From NCBI RefSeq assembly GCF_014930365.1, contig NZ_JABXWI010000004.1:310001-374000 (forward strand): a DNA stretch of 64,000 nt, written 5' to 3'. This stretch comes from Streptomyces caniscabiei (GTDB taxonomy: Bacteria; Actinomycetota; Actinomycetes; Streptomycetales; Streptomycetaceae). Position numbers and translations under genes: made by a program. The notes under the pieces were generated by a model, which saw nothing but the letters and a program-made list of their open reading frames with translations, ran no database searches and was not told the DNA's origin. Positions 38,967 to 47,382 of the stretch are shown piece by piece (the stretch's first letter is position 1; the number at the start of each line of letters is the position of its first letter).

Positions 38967-39214
38967 CAGGCGGCGGTGACTCCCTGATCACGCTGGGACG
39001 GGGGCACCTCGTCGGGGAAGGCCTCGTCGAACTCGCCCCGCAGCCGGTCCGCCCACGCGGTGGCGCCGGCGACGAACCGCTTGCGGTGCATCTCGCGGAC
39101 CCCGAGGTCGTGCATGTACTGCTTCAGGCTCTTGCCCTCGGCCGCCGCGGCCGCCCGCACACCTTCCATTTCCTCGTCCGTGAAGGACACGTTCAGTGAT
39201 GGCATGCCCGGCAT
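38966..39214 (-). CDS. Antitoxin of the Fic/Doc-like pair
   Basis: 82 residues. The N-terminus SLNVSFTDEEMEGVRAAAAA and the EGKSLKQYMHDLGV segment look like a ribbon-helix-helix DNA-binding region; the rest is a charged helix that would wrap the toxin. An alternative ATG lies three codons later (39205); the first has AGTAGGT upstream. Such antitoxins normally repress their own operon. Confidence 0.7.
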   Translation of the reverse strand: MPGMPSLNVSFTDEEMEGVRAAAAAEGKSLKQYMHDLGVREMHRKRFVAGATAWADRLRGEFDEAFPDEVPPSQRDQGVTAA

Positions 39215-39219
39215 GGTAC

Positions 39220-39618
39220 CTACTTGGCACCTGCCTGCGCCACCGTCCGGGGAGCGGGCCCGTCCCCACGCTCGGGGACGGGCCCGCCCAGGTCCGCCTG
39301 CTGGAGCTCGGCGAGCAGCACGCTCTGGCCGGCGAGCAGCTCGGTCAGGATCCGGCGGGCCGCGCGGAGCAGTTCGGCCACGTCGCCGCCGGCGAGGGCG
39401 TAGCTGACGGTGGAGCCCTCCCGGATGGAGACGACGATGCCGGAGCGGCGCAGGACGCCGAGCTGCTGGCTGAGACTGGACGGTTCGATCTCGATCTCGC
39501 TCAGCAGGTCGCGCACGGGCCGCGGGCCGCCCTGGAGCAGCTCCAGGACCCGGATGCGCACCGGGTGCCCGAGCATCCGGAAGAACTCGGCCTTCGCCTG
39601 GTAGAGGGGCACCTGCAT
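39220..39618 (-). CDS. ArsR-family transcriptional regulator
   Basis: 132 residues. The winged helix is clear: EFFRMLGHPVRIRVLELLQG, then IEPSSLSQQLGVLRRSGIVV and an SIREGSTVSYAL wing. No metal-binding cysteine cluster is seen, so it may sense something other than metals. Lies five bases from the end of the antitoxin gene on the same strand. The perfect palindrome at 39762-39777 is a likely autoregulatory operator. Confidence 0.85.
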   Translation of the reverse strand: MQVPLYQAKAEFFRMLGHPVRIRVLELLQGGPRPVRDLLSEIEIEPSSLSQQLGVLRRSGIVVSIREGSTVSYALAGGDVAELLRAARRILTELLAGQSVLLAELQQADLGGPVPERGDGPAPRTVAQAGAK

Positions 39619-39761
39619 GAGAATCGCTCGCTCCCTGCCGCGTTCGACGGGCTCTCTGGGCACGGCGGCCTGTGTCTGCCACCGCAGGCGGACTTGCGTC
39701 CCCATCCTCGTGGATCCGGCCCCGCACACCCAGGGGATTGGCCCGATCTGGATATGTCCAC

Positions 39762-39777
39762 TTGAAGAAATCTTCAA
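39762..39777. promoter_or_regulatory. Palindromic operator upstream of the ArsR gene
   Basis: TTGAAGA-AA-TCTTCAA is a perfect 7-base inverted repeat in an AT-rich patch, 144 bases upstream of the ArsR ATG. The TTCAA half-site resembles known ArsR/SmtB operators. Confidence 0.65.
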
Positions 39778-39813
39778 CTCATGGGCGTGCGAGGCCATGG
39801 AGAACGCGGTTCG

Positions 39814-40188
39814 CTACACGTCGAGTTCGGCCCCGATACGCCTGAGCTGGTGGCGGGCCATGGCCAGGTTCGATTTCGTCCGGTCGAGCACGAGGTAGAG
39901 GAACAGCCCGTTGCCGCTGCGGCCCTTGAGCGGCTGGATGATGTGGTACTGACTGCCCAAGGTGATGAGCATGTCCTCGATCTCCCCCGTCAGACCGAGG
40001 TGTTCCATGGTGCGGGTCTTGGCGCGGATCACGTCCGTGTTGCCGGCCGCCGCGATCGTCAGGTCCAGGTCCTTTCCGCCGCCCAGGGTGCCCAGCGCCA
40101 TTCCGCTGGTGTAGTCGACGAGCGCGGTCCCCAGGGAACCCTCGATCGAGGTCATGATCTCCTTCAGGGAAATCTCCACATTGGCCAT
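39814..40188 (-). CDS. Roadblock/LC7-domain protein
   Basis: 124 residues, a single roadblock domain throughout (IMTSIEGSLGTALVDYTSGM, then ITLGSQYHIIQPL). In Streptomyces most roadblock proteins belong to conservon operons with a histidine-kinase-like protein and a GTPase; none is adjacent here, so this is a stand-alone copy that may modulate a distant GTPase. AGGAGATG precedes the ATG. Confidence 0.85.
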   Translation of the reverse strand: MANVEISLKEIMTSIEGSLGTALVDYTSGMALGTLGGGKDLDLTIAAAGNTDVIRAKTRTMEHLGLTGEIEDMLITLGSQYHIIQPLKGRSGNGLFLYLVLDRTKSNLAMARHQLRRIGAELDV

Positions 40189-40444
40189 ATCGGCATCTCC
40201 TGTCGGTCGCTGCGCGGCTCGGGCATCGCCCTGTCCGCCGGTGCGAGGACCGTACGAGGCGTCCGTCCGCGACATCCCTGTTGTTCCGCTACTGACCGAG
40301 GGAGTCGCGCATTACCGCGTTCATGGATCACTTGCGATCGCCCGTGCTCGGCCGGTGACCGAACGGAGTCGATGACCGGATCGGTCCGCTCGGGGACCCG
40401 ATGCGGCCTGTCGCGGCGGAGGCCGTACGGCCGAGGCTTGGGGC

Positions 40445-41119
40445 ATGACCCGAGCACTGATCGTCATCGATGTCCAGGAGTCCTTCCGCGCCGATCCGCT
40501 GTGGGCGGCGATCTCCGACCCGGAGATCGCCGACAAGGCGGACCGGCTGGTCCGGCTGGCCCGCCGGGCCGGCGACCTGGTGGTGTGGGTGCTCCACGCG
40601 GAGCCCGGCAGCGGCGACGTCTTCGATCCGGCCCTCGGCCACGTCCGGCTCCAGGCGGGGCTGGAGCGCCGGGAGGACGAGGAGCCGTTGCTCCACAAGA
40701 CCTCGCACAACGCGTTCACCACCACCAACCTCCAGCAGATCCTCACCGAGCGCGGCGTGCGGGAGGTCGCCGTCTGCGGCATCCGCACCGAGCAGTGCGT
40801 GGAGACCACCGCCCGCGTCGCGAGCGACCTCGGCTACCAGGTCACGTTCGTCGTCGACGCGACCGCCACCCAGCCGATCCCGCACCGCGACGCCCCCGCC
40901 GGACAGACCGTCGCCGAGCTGCTCGCCGACCCCCGGACCCTGCCCGCCGACGAGGTCGTCCGCCGTACCGAGTACGCCCTCGCCGGCCGCTTCGCCACCA
41001 TCGCGACGGTCGCCGAGCTGGAGGCGGCGGCGGTCGATGAACCGGAGGTCACGGCGGCCGACGGGCTGGGGGTCACGGTGGTCGACGAGCTGGCGGCCTC
41101 GGCGGACCTTCGGGCATGA
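40445..41119 (+). CDS. Isochorismatase-family cysteine hydrolase
   Basis: 224 residues. The catalytic triad is visible: Asp in LIVIDVQESF, Lys in LLHKTSHNAF and Cys in IRTEQCVETT. The last 30 residues are a low-complexity tail (VDEPEVTAADGLGVTVVDEL). Substrate unknown; family members hydrolyse amides such as nicotinamide or N-carbamoyl compounds. Followed within 11 bases by a GlxA-type regulator, probably cotranscribed. Confidence 0.88.
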   Translation: MTRALIVIDVQESFRADPLWAAISDPEIADKADRLVRLARRAGDLVVWVLHAEPGSGDVFDPALGHVRLQAGLERREDEEPLLHKTSHNAFTTTNLQQILTERGVREVAVCGIRTEQCVETTARVASDLGYQVTFVVDATATQPIPHRDAPAGQTVAELLADPRTLPADEVVRRTEYALAGRFATIATVAELEAAAVDEPEVTAADGLGVTVVDELAASADLRA

Positions 41120-41129
41120 TGACCGGATC

Positions 41130-42038
41130 GTGAGCCGGATCGTCTTCTTCCTGGTGCCCGGGGTCCACCTGCTGGACCTGGCCGGTCCCGCGCAGGTCTT
41201 CTCCACCGCGGCCGACTTCGGGCACCCCTACACCCTGACCTACGTCGCCGAACGGCCGGAGGTCCCCTCGGCGCAGGGTCTGCCGCTGCTGGCCCGGACC
41301 GACTGGCCCGAACTCCGGCCCGAGGACCTGGTCGTGGTGCCCGGCTGGCGGACCGTCACCCTGGCCGACTCGCCCGCCGTCGCCGACGCCTCCCTGAAGG
41401 CGCTGAGCGACCACCACGCCCGGGGCGGGACGGTGGCGAGCGTCTGCGCCGGCGCGGAGGCGCTCGGACGGGCCGGTCTGCTCAGGGGCCGCCGCTGCAC
41501 CACCCACCACGACGTGCAGGACGAGCTGGCACTGCGCCACCCCGGGGCGGTCGTGGTCCGGGACGTCCTGTTCACCGCCGACGACCGGGTGATCACCTCG
41601 GCGGGCATCGCCAGCGGCATCGACCTGGCCCTGCACCTCGTCGCGGGCCGGCACGGGCCCGCCGTCGCCGCGCAGGTCGCCCGGGACATGGTCGTCTACG
41701 CCCGCCGCAACGGCCACGAGCCGCAGTCCAGCGCGATGTTCCGGCACCGCTCGCATCTCGACGACACCGTGCACCGCGTCCAGGACCTCATCGACACCCG
41801 CTTCGACCAGCCGCTTCCGCTGACCTCCCTGGCCACGGCCGTCGGCGTCAGCGAACGCACCCTCACCCGGCTCTTCGGCCGCGCCACCGGGCTCACGCCG
41901 CTGCGCTACCAGCAGACCCTCCGTCTGGAGCGCGCCGAGCACCTCATCAGCCACGGCGCCACGGTCGACGCCGCCGCCCGGTCGGTCGGCTTCGAGGACG
42001 CGCGCATGCTGCGCCGCCTGCGCGCCCGCACGACCTGA
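41130..42038 (+). CDS. GlxA-family AraC-type transcriptional regulator
   Basis: 302 residues. The N-terminal DJ-1/PfpI-like domain (about 1-180) includes VASVCAGAEALGRAGLL, the nucleophile-elbow-like segment. The C-terminal AraC module has two helix-turn-helix units (LTSLATAVGVSERTLTRLFG, then VDAAARSVGFEDARMLRRLR). Pairs with the isochorismatase just upstream, a common pairing in which the regulator controls the hydrolase. No ATG fits the frame; the GTG is the best start. Confidence 0.88.
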   Translation: MSRIVFFLVPGVHLLDLAGPAQVFSTAADFGHPYTLTYVAERPEVPSAQGLPLLARTDWPELRPEDLVVVPGWRTVTLADSPAVADASLKALSDHHARGGTVASVCAGAEALGRAGLLRGRRCTTHHDVQDELALRHPGAVVVRDVLFTADDRVITSAGIASGIDLALHLVAGRHGPAVAAQVARDMVVYARRNGHEPQSSAMFRHRSHLDDTVHRVQDLIDTRFDQPLPLTSLATAVGVSERTLTRLFGRATGLTPLRYQQTLRLERAEHLISHGATVDAAARSVGFEDARMLRRLRARTT

Positions 42039-42086
42039 CGCCGGCGGTACCGACGGCGCACGAGCGCGCGGGAGCCGGCGGGCTCG

Positions 42087-42923
42087 TCAGCCGAGGTCGA
42101 GGTCGGTGTGCAGGAGGTTGTGGTCCGAGACCTCCGTGAGCCGCACCTCGTGCCTGAGCGCGGTGATGCCCCGCAGGAAGACGTAGTCGAACTTGCTCTG
42201 CCAGTCGGTGGTCACCTCGCAGTCGCCGGCGAGGGCGGGACGGCACTCGGGGTCGGCGTCCGTGGCCAGCTTCCACAGCGGGGCGAGTTCGGGAGCGTCC
42301 GGCACCGCGTTGAAGTCGCCGACGAGGACGGCACGGTCGTACCGGGCCACGACCGGGGCGAGCACGCGGATCTGCTCCGCCCGGACCTCCGCCTGCTGCC
42401 GCTGGGCGAGATGCGTGTTGAAGACCCGGACGGATTCGCCGCCCACCGTCGTGGTGACCGCCAGGTACCCGCGGTCCTCGGATCCGCCGTCGGGGTACTC
42501 CACGTTGACGCGGTCCTTCATCGGTGCCGCCGAGAGGATGGCCTGGCCGTAGCCTCCCGGGCTCCACGGCACTCCCCCGCAGCGGTTCCAGTTCCGCAGC
42601 ACGGTCCCGTACTCGACGTGGTAGACCAGCCCGTGCAGGCTCTCCAGGTACTCCCGGATCCGCTCCACGTCACGCGCGCACGCCTCCTGCAAGCCGATGA
42701 CCTGCGGCGCGTACGCGGCGATCTCCGCCGCCCGCTCGACGTTGCTCTCCTTGCAGGGATTGCACATGTTCCAGGTCATCACCCGGTTGGGCACGATGTC
42801 CTTGACGGCGTCGACGGGCTGCGCCCCGCCGAAGAGGCCGTCGGGCGCGCTGGGCCCGAGCATCACCACACAGGCCACGGTGACGGCGCCCGCGAGCAAC
42901 CGCGTTCCCTTTCCGAACACCAT
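42087..42923 (-). CDS. Secreted or membrane-tethered endonuclease/exonuclease/phosphatase-family protein
   Basis: 278 residues. A signal or anchor helix (LLAGAVTVACVVMLG) is followed by the EEP fold: MTWNMCNPC, then VIGLQEACA (metal-binding Glu), FNTHLAQ, LVGDFNAVP and VSDHNLL (catalytic His). Hydrolyses phosphodiester bonds in nucleic acids, phospholipids or inositol phosphates; the substrate cannot be chosen. GGAGG lies immediately before the ATG. Confidence 0.85.
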   Translation of the reverse strand: MVFGKGTRLLAGAVTVACVVMLGPSAPDGLFGGAQPVDAVKDIVPNRVMTWNMCNPCKESNVERAAEIAAYAPQVIGLQEACARDVERIREYLESLHGLVYHVEYGTVLRNWNRCGGVPWSPGGYGQAILSAAPMKDRVNVEYPDGGSEDRGYLAVTTTVGGESVRVFNTHLAQRQQAEVRAEQIRVLAPVVARYDRAVLVGDFNAVPDAPELAPLWKLATDADPECRPALAGDCEVTTDWQSKFDYVFLRGITALRHEVRLTEVSDHNLLHTDLDLG

Positions 42924-43037
42924 CGCCTCCTGCGTGGTTCCACCCGTCGTCCTACGTCTCCCGTACGAGGTTATGGGAAGAGCCTGTGAGCGACGCGAGC
43001 GCCGCCGCCGGTTCAACGCCCTTGCTATGGTGCGCCG

Positions 43038-43472
43038 ATGTCATCGATCAAGAAGTTCCAGGTCACCTTCGACTGCGCGGATCCCGAGCGCGTCGCCCGC
43101 TTCTGGTGCGAGGTGCTGGGGTATGTCGTACCGCCGCCGCCGGAGGGGTTCGCGTCCTGGGACGACCACCACCGTTCGCTGCCGCCCGAGCGTCAGGGCG
43201 CGGGGTTCGTGTGTATGGATCCCACCGGGGTCGGACCCCGGATGTACTTCCAGCGCGTTCCCGAGGGCAAGGTCGTCAAGAACCGGGTGCATCTCGATGT
43301 GCGGGTGGGCACCGGGCTCGTGGGCGACGAGCGGGTCGCCGCGCTCGAGGCCGAGTGCGCACGACTCGTCGCGCTCGGCGCGGAGCGTGTACAGCTGCTG
43401 CTCGCCGACGAGTACGACGAGTCGTGCCTGGTCATGCAGGACGTCGAGGGCAACGAGTTCTGCCTCGACTGA
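43038..43472 (+). CDS. VOC (glyoxalase/bleomycin-resistance) family protein
   Basis: 144 residues. Two beta-alpha-beta-beta-beta units are recognisable (FQVTFDCADPERVARFWCEV, then VHLDVRVGT and VMQDVEGNEFCLD). The metal or ligand residues His and Glu are present in part. It belongs to the common actinobacterial VOC group of unknown substrate. Monocistronic. Confidence 0.82.
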   Translation: MSSIKKFQVTFDCADPERVARFWCEVLGYVVPPPPEGFASWDDHHRSLPPERQGAGFVCMDPTGVGPRMYFQRVPEGKVVKNRVHLDVRVGTGLVGDERVAALEAECARLVALGAERVQLLLADEYDESCLVMQDVEGNEFCLD

Positions 43473-43493
43473 GACCGGGACAAAGCTGAACCG

Positions 43494-43572
43494 GGCCGGG
43501 CCGGGCTCGGCTCGGCTGGGCTCGGCTGGGCTGGGCTCGGCTGGGCTCGGCTGGGCTGGGCTGGGCTCGGCA
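43494..43572. repeat. Simple-sequence run of GGGCT/CGGCT pentamers
   Basis: About 80 bases made almost only of the pentamers GGGCT and CGGCT fill the space between the convergent VOC and sigma-factor genes. Such tracts vary in length by slippage and are hard to assemble. Confidence 0.85.
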
Positions 43573-43586
43573 GAGTTCCAGGCCTT

Positions 43587-44549
43587 CTAGTCCTCCCCCG
43601 CCCAGGGCCGCAGTTTCTCCGGGTTGCGGACGGCCCAGATCCGGGTGACGCGTCCGTCGGCGACGTCGAACGCGGCCACGGTCAGGACGACGCCGTCGCG
43701 CCGGGCGACCAGGCCCGGCACGCCGTTGACCGACCGCTCCAGGAGTTCGAGCCCCGGCGCCTTGTCGGCGATCGCGACCATGTACCGGGCGATGGGCGCA
43801 CCGCCCTCGACCGGGCGCAGCACGGCGCCGGCCATGCCGCCACCGTCGGCGGTCATCACGGCGCCGGGGTCGAGCAGACCGACGAGGGCGGCGATGTCCT
43901 TCTTCTCCCACGCCCGTTTCACGTGCCTGACGACCTCCGCACGGTCCGCCGCGGCCACCGGCTCGGGCGCGCCGCCCACCCGTCGCCGGGCGGAGGCGGC
44001 CAGTTGCTTGCAGGCTCCGGGACTCCGGCCGAGCACGTCGGCGATCTGGGCGAACGGATACCGGAAGACGTCGTGCAGCACGAACGCCACCCGCTCCGCC
44101 GGTGTCATCGACTCCAGGACGACCAGGAAGGCCATGGCCACCGACTCGTCCAGCACGATCTGGTCGGCCGGATCGGTGGGACGCGCGGGGCCGACCGAGC
44201 CGACCGAGCCGGCAGGGTCCATGGAGCCGGTCGGCAGGACGCCCTGTCCCCCGTGGTCCCACTCGGTGCGGTCGGGCAGCGGCTCGGGCAGCCACACACC
44301 GACGTAGCGCTCACGGCGCGCCCGCGCCGAGCCGAGCAGATCCAGACAGATTCGGCCGGTCACGGTCGTCAGCCAGGCGCCGGGAGACTCGATCTCCTCC
44401 CGCCGGCCGCTCGGCAGCCCGTACCAGCGCGCGTACGCATCCTGTACGGCGTCCTCGGCCTCCGTCGCCGAACCGAGCAACCGGTAGGCGACATTGACCA
44501 GTCGACGCCGCTCGCCGTCCACCGCGACCGCCCACGTCGTCCCGTCCAC
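43587..44549 (-). CDS. ECF41-type sigma factor with SnoaL-like C-terminal domain
   Basis: 320 residues. Sigma regions 2 and 4 (VAYRLLGSATEAEDAVQDAY, then YPFAQIADVLGRSPGACKQL) are followed by a SnoaL-like regulatory domain (about 200-320). ECF41 hallmarks are present: WLPEPL, DGGG and NPEKLRPW. A Gly/Ser/Pro-rich linker sits between region 2 and region 4. In the family the C-terminal domain inhibits activity in place of an anti-sigma factor. The usual neighbouring oxidoreductase or carboxymuconolactone decarboxylase is absent. GTG start. Confidence 0.88.
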   Translation of the reverse strand: MDGTTWAVAVDGERRRLVNVAYRLLGSATEAEDAVQDAYARWYGLPSGRREEIESPGAWLTTVTGRICLDLLGSARARRERYVGVWLPEPLPDRTEWDHGGQGVLPTGSMDPAGSVGSVGPARPTDPADQIVLDESVAMAFLVVLESMTPAERVAFVLHDVFRYPFAQIADVLGRSPGACKQLAASARRRVGGAPEPVAAADRAEVVRHVKRAWEKKDIAALVGLLDPGAVMTADGGGMAGAVLRPVEGGAPIARYMVAIADKAPGLELLERSVNGVPGLVARRDGVVLTVAAFDVADGRVTRIWAVRNPEKLRPWAGED

Positions 44550-44652
44550 CGCCGCCCCCTCGCCCCACTCGCCTTACCTTTCACCGGCCCACGTCGTCGG
44601 ACTGGTGAGACCTTATCGATCCACTGCCCGAGGGCATGAAGGAGACCGCGAC

Positions 44653-45027
44653 ATGGCCACCCAGGTGACGACGACGGCGAACACGCGACGCACCTTCTCG
44701 TTCCTGAGAATCACGATCGCCCTGCAGACCCTGACGATCTTCCTCCAGGCGATCTCCGCCGGACTGCTGCTGACCTCGTCGTACGGGGAGACACTGCACG
44801 GTGTCGGTGCGCGGGTGATGTACGGGGCGACGATGCTCTACGTGCTCGCGGCGGTGCTGGCGTGGAAGCCGGGCGGCGGCTCACCCCGTCCCGTCCTGCA
44901 CGCCACGGGCTTCCTCGCCCTCGCCTCGGCCCAGGTCGTGCTCGGCATCGCACACGTCCCGGCGGTCCATCTGCCCCTGGGCGTCCTGATGTTCGGCCTG
45001 AGCGTGCTGGCCCTGGCCCGGCGCTGA
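44653..45027 (+). CDS. Small four-helix membrane protein
   Basis: 124 residues with four hydrophobic segments (LQTLTIFLQAISAGLLL, VMYGATMLYVLAAVLAW, GFLALASAQVVLGI and LPLGVLMFGLSVLALA). Divergent from the ECF41 sigma gene and so a plausible target of it, since ECF41 factors often control the adjacent gene. The family is otherwise unrecognised. Confidence 0.7.
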   Translation: MATQVTTTANTRRTFSFLRITIALQTLTIFLQAISAGLLLTSSYGETLHGVGARVMYGATMLYVLAAVLAWKPGGGSPRPVLHATGFLALASAQVVLGIAHVPAVHLPLGVLMFGLSVLALARR

Positions 45028-45114
45028 GCCGGGCCGAGAGGACCCCGCTTGATCCGGGGAGGGGGGCGGCGGGGATACTGGTGGTCGCACGTGCCCCTGC
45101 TTCCCGATGGACTC

Positions 45115-46287
45115 ATGCCGACTTCCCCCACAGCTCGTCCCACGACTCCCCCGACGGTGTGGCCGGCTCGCGGCCGCCACATCGGACCCGACGCGGAGGA
45201 CGTACTCCGTCGCACTCTGCGGCAGCTCAAGGACAGTCAGGTCATCGACGACTTCCTCGAAGTGCCCGACTCCGGGGGCGAGTCCCCGGAGCGGGTCTTC
45301 GAGGCCCGTTGGCGGGTCGCCGACGAGGTGACCGTCCGCGCCCGGCTCGCCCTCGCGCCCGACCTGGGCGGTGGGCGGGAGTGGACCCTGATCGCGGAGG
45401 CCGAGCAGCCGTGGGACCCGGCGTGGCCGTCCCCCGTCACCCGGTTCTGGCCGGAGTACGGCGACTGGGACCACGACCCCGCCACGGGCCTGTCGCTGAG
45501 CAGGATCAACGCCCTCCCCGAGGACGACAAGGACGTACGCCGCGTGCTCCGGGACGCCGGGCGCGGGGGATGGTGCGTCCACGTCGTCGTGCACGAGGCG
45601 ATGACCACCGACGAGCGCGGACAGCTGCCTCTCTCGCGGTGGCTGTCGCCGGGTCTGCGCCACCGTGTGGTCGAGCACCGCGCCGCCCCGCACCAGGTGC
45701 GGGTCATGAACTGGGCCCTGCGTGAGTTCGACGCGGAGGTCCCGCGCGGCGGTGCCGTCGTGCTGCCCGGCTCCCCGGCCCCGTCCGGCTACGACGCCGA
45801 CGACTTCACCGTACGCACGGTGTTCCTGGACGGTTCCGAGCCGGTCGACCTCGTCGCGGCCGTGACGCGGTTCGCCGCGCTGTCGCGTCCGCTGCCGGAC
45901 GGGGCCGACGAGGCCCTCACCGCGCTCCGGGACGACTGGCACCTGCTCACCCTGGAGGAGGAACTCGTCCGGGAGCGGCAGCGGGTCGCCAGGTACCGCG
46001 AGGCACTGGAGGCCATGACCGCGTCCCGGGACCTGTACCGGGAGGCGACCGAGCGCGCCCATGAGGCGCTCGCCGCCTACCGTGAGTCCGCCGGGGCCCC
46101 CGCCACCGCGCAGCAGCCGTCGGGGAAGCCGACAACCTCCCCGTTCCAGCAGCTGGCGCGCACCCTGGAGCGCTTCAAGGCCGGCGGCAAGGCCGCCCCG
46201 CGTCCCGCCGGCACCGACCAGGGGGGCGAGGAGCCCTTGGGCGGCGACCGGTCGGGCGGCTCGGAAGGCCGTGGCGACGGGGCGTAG
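45115..46287 (+). CDS. Hypothetical protein with C-terminal coiled coil
   Basis: 390 residues. I do not recognise a family. Residues 25-280 look globular and acidic, with many Trp and Asp (TRFWPEYGDWDHDP and GGWCVHVVVHEAM). Residues 290-340 form a probable coiled coil (EEELVRERQRVARYREALEA). The tail is Gly-rich and disordered. The start is uncertain: GTG at 45091 or TTG at 45049 are alternatives, and no clear ribosome site precedes any of them. Confidence 0.6.
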   Translation: MPTSPTARPTTPPTVWPARGRHIGPDAEDVLRRTLRQLKDSQVIDDFLEVPDSGGESPERVFEARWRVADEVTVRARLALAPDLGGGREWTLIAEAEQPWDPAWPSPVTRFWPEYGDWDHDPATGLSLSRINALPEDDKDVRRVLRDAGRGGWCVHVVVHEAMTTDERGQLPLSRWLSPGLRHRVVEHRAAPHQVRVMNWALREFDAEVPRGGAVVLPGSPAPSGYDADDFTVRTVFLDGSEPVDLVAAVTRFAALSRPLPDGADEALTALRDDWHLLTLEEELVRERQRVARYREALEAMTASRDLYREATERAHEALAAYRESAGAPATAQQPSGKPTTSPFQQLARTLERFKAGGKAAPRPAGTDQGGEEPLGGDRSGGSEGRGDGA

Positions 46288-46318
46288 GCCGACGAGGCGG
46301 TGGTGTCGGGCGGTGGTG

Positions 46319-47290
46319 TCAGGCGAAGGCCTCGCGCAGGGCGGGCAGCAGGGTCTTCTCCGACCAGTCGAGATACGCGGGCTGGGACTCTCCACCGATC
46401 TGGACCAGGGCGATCTCGGTGAACCCGGCCTCGGCGTACGGGCGTACGGCCTCGACGAACGCCTCGGGGTCGTCGCCGCACGGGATGGACGCGGCGACGT
46501 CGTCGGGTGTGACGTACCGCGTGGCCGCCGCGAAGGAATCCGGGTGCGGCAGTTCCGCGTTGACCTTCCAGCCGCCGCCGAACCAGCGGAACTGGTCGTG
46601 CGCGCGCCGGACGGCCGTGTCGCGGTCCGGGTCGTGACAGACCGGTAGCTGGCCGACGCGCGGCTTGCCCGTGCCGCCGTGCCGGTCGAAGGCCTGGAGC
46701 AGTTCGGCCTCGGGCTCCGTGGCGATGACCAGGTCGCCCAGCCTGCCCGCGAGGGCGCAGGACTGCTCGCCGGAGACGGCGACGCCGAGCGGCGGCGGAT
46801 CGTCCGGCAGGTCCCACAGTCGGGCGGACTCCACGTCGTAGTGCGTGCCGTGGTGGTTGACATGGCCGCCGTCGAAGAGCGCGCGGATGATCTCCACCGC
46901 CTCTTCGAGCATCTCGTGCCGTACGTCCACGGACGGCCAACCGCCGCCCACCACGTGTTCGTTGAGGTTCTCCCCGGAGCCGAGCCCCAGCCGGAACCGC
47001 CCCTCGGACAACAGCTGCATCGTCGCGGCCTTCTGTGCCACCACCGCCGGGTGGTAGCGGAACGACGGGCAGGTCACGTACGTCATCAGCGGAATGTGCG
47101 AGGTCGCCTGGGCGGCCGCGCCCAGCACACTCCACGCGTACGGTGAGTGACCCTGCGAGCGCAGCCACGGGAAGTAGTGGTCGGAGGTCACCGAGAAGTC
47201 GAACCCCGCGCCCTCCGCCCGCACCACATGGTCGACGAGGTCACGGGGGCCGGCCTGCTCGGTCATCATCGTGTATCCGATGTGCACCAT
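46319..47290 (-). CDS. F420-dependent LLM-class oxidoreductase (G6PDH-like)
   Basis: 323 residues, a TIM barrel of the luciferase-like monooxygenase family. FDFSVTSDHYFPWLRSQGHS and SEGRFRLGLGSGENLNEHVV are typical of the F420-binding G6PDH-related subgroup. Probably reduces or oxidises an unknown substrate with coenzyme F420. It lies on the same strand as a second F420 enzyme 92 bases upstream. Confidence 0.85.
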   Translation of the reverse strand: MVHIGYTMMTEQAGPRDLVDHVVRAEGAGFDFSVTSDHYFPWLRSQGHSPYAWSVLGAAAQATSHIPLMTYVTCPSFRYHPAVVAQKAATMQLLSEGRFRLGLGSGENLNEHVVGGGWPSVDVRHEMLEEAVEIIRALFDGGHVNHHGTHYDVESARLWDLPDDPPPLGVAVSGEQSCALAGRLGDLVIATEPEAELLQAFDRHGGTGKPRVGQLPVCHDPDRDTAVRRAHDQFRWFGGGWKVNAELPHPDSFAAATRYVTPDDVAASIPCGDDPEAFVEAVRPYAEAGFTEIALVQIGGESQPAYLDWSEKTLLPALREAFA

Positions 47291-47382
47291 GAGGGGCGGG
47301 TCCCCGGCTCGGCGGATCGGAAACAGCCGACGGGGACCCTGTCGCGGAGGGGACGCACGGAGGCGGCTCGGGGAGCGGGGTG

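Noticed and set aside
40371..41130. The 13-mer GATGACCGGATCG occurs at 40371-40383 and 41118-41130, flanking the isochorismatase gene, and was considered as an attachment-site pair.
   Set aside because: Too short, no integrase nearby, and the second copy spans a normal gene junction; coincidence is likely.
43494..43572. Pentamer run considered as a CRISPR-like or terminator array.
   Set aside because: No spacer variety and no stem; plain simple-sequence repeat.
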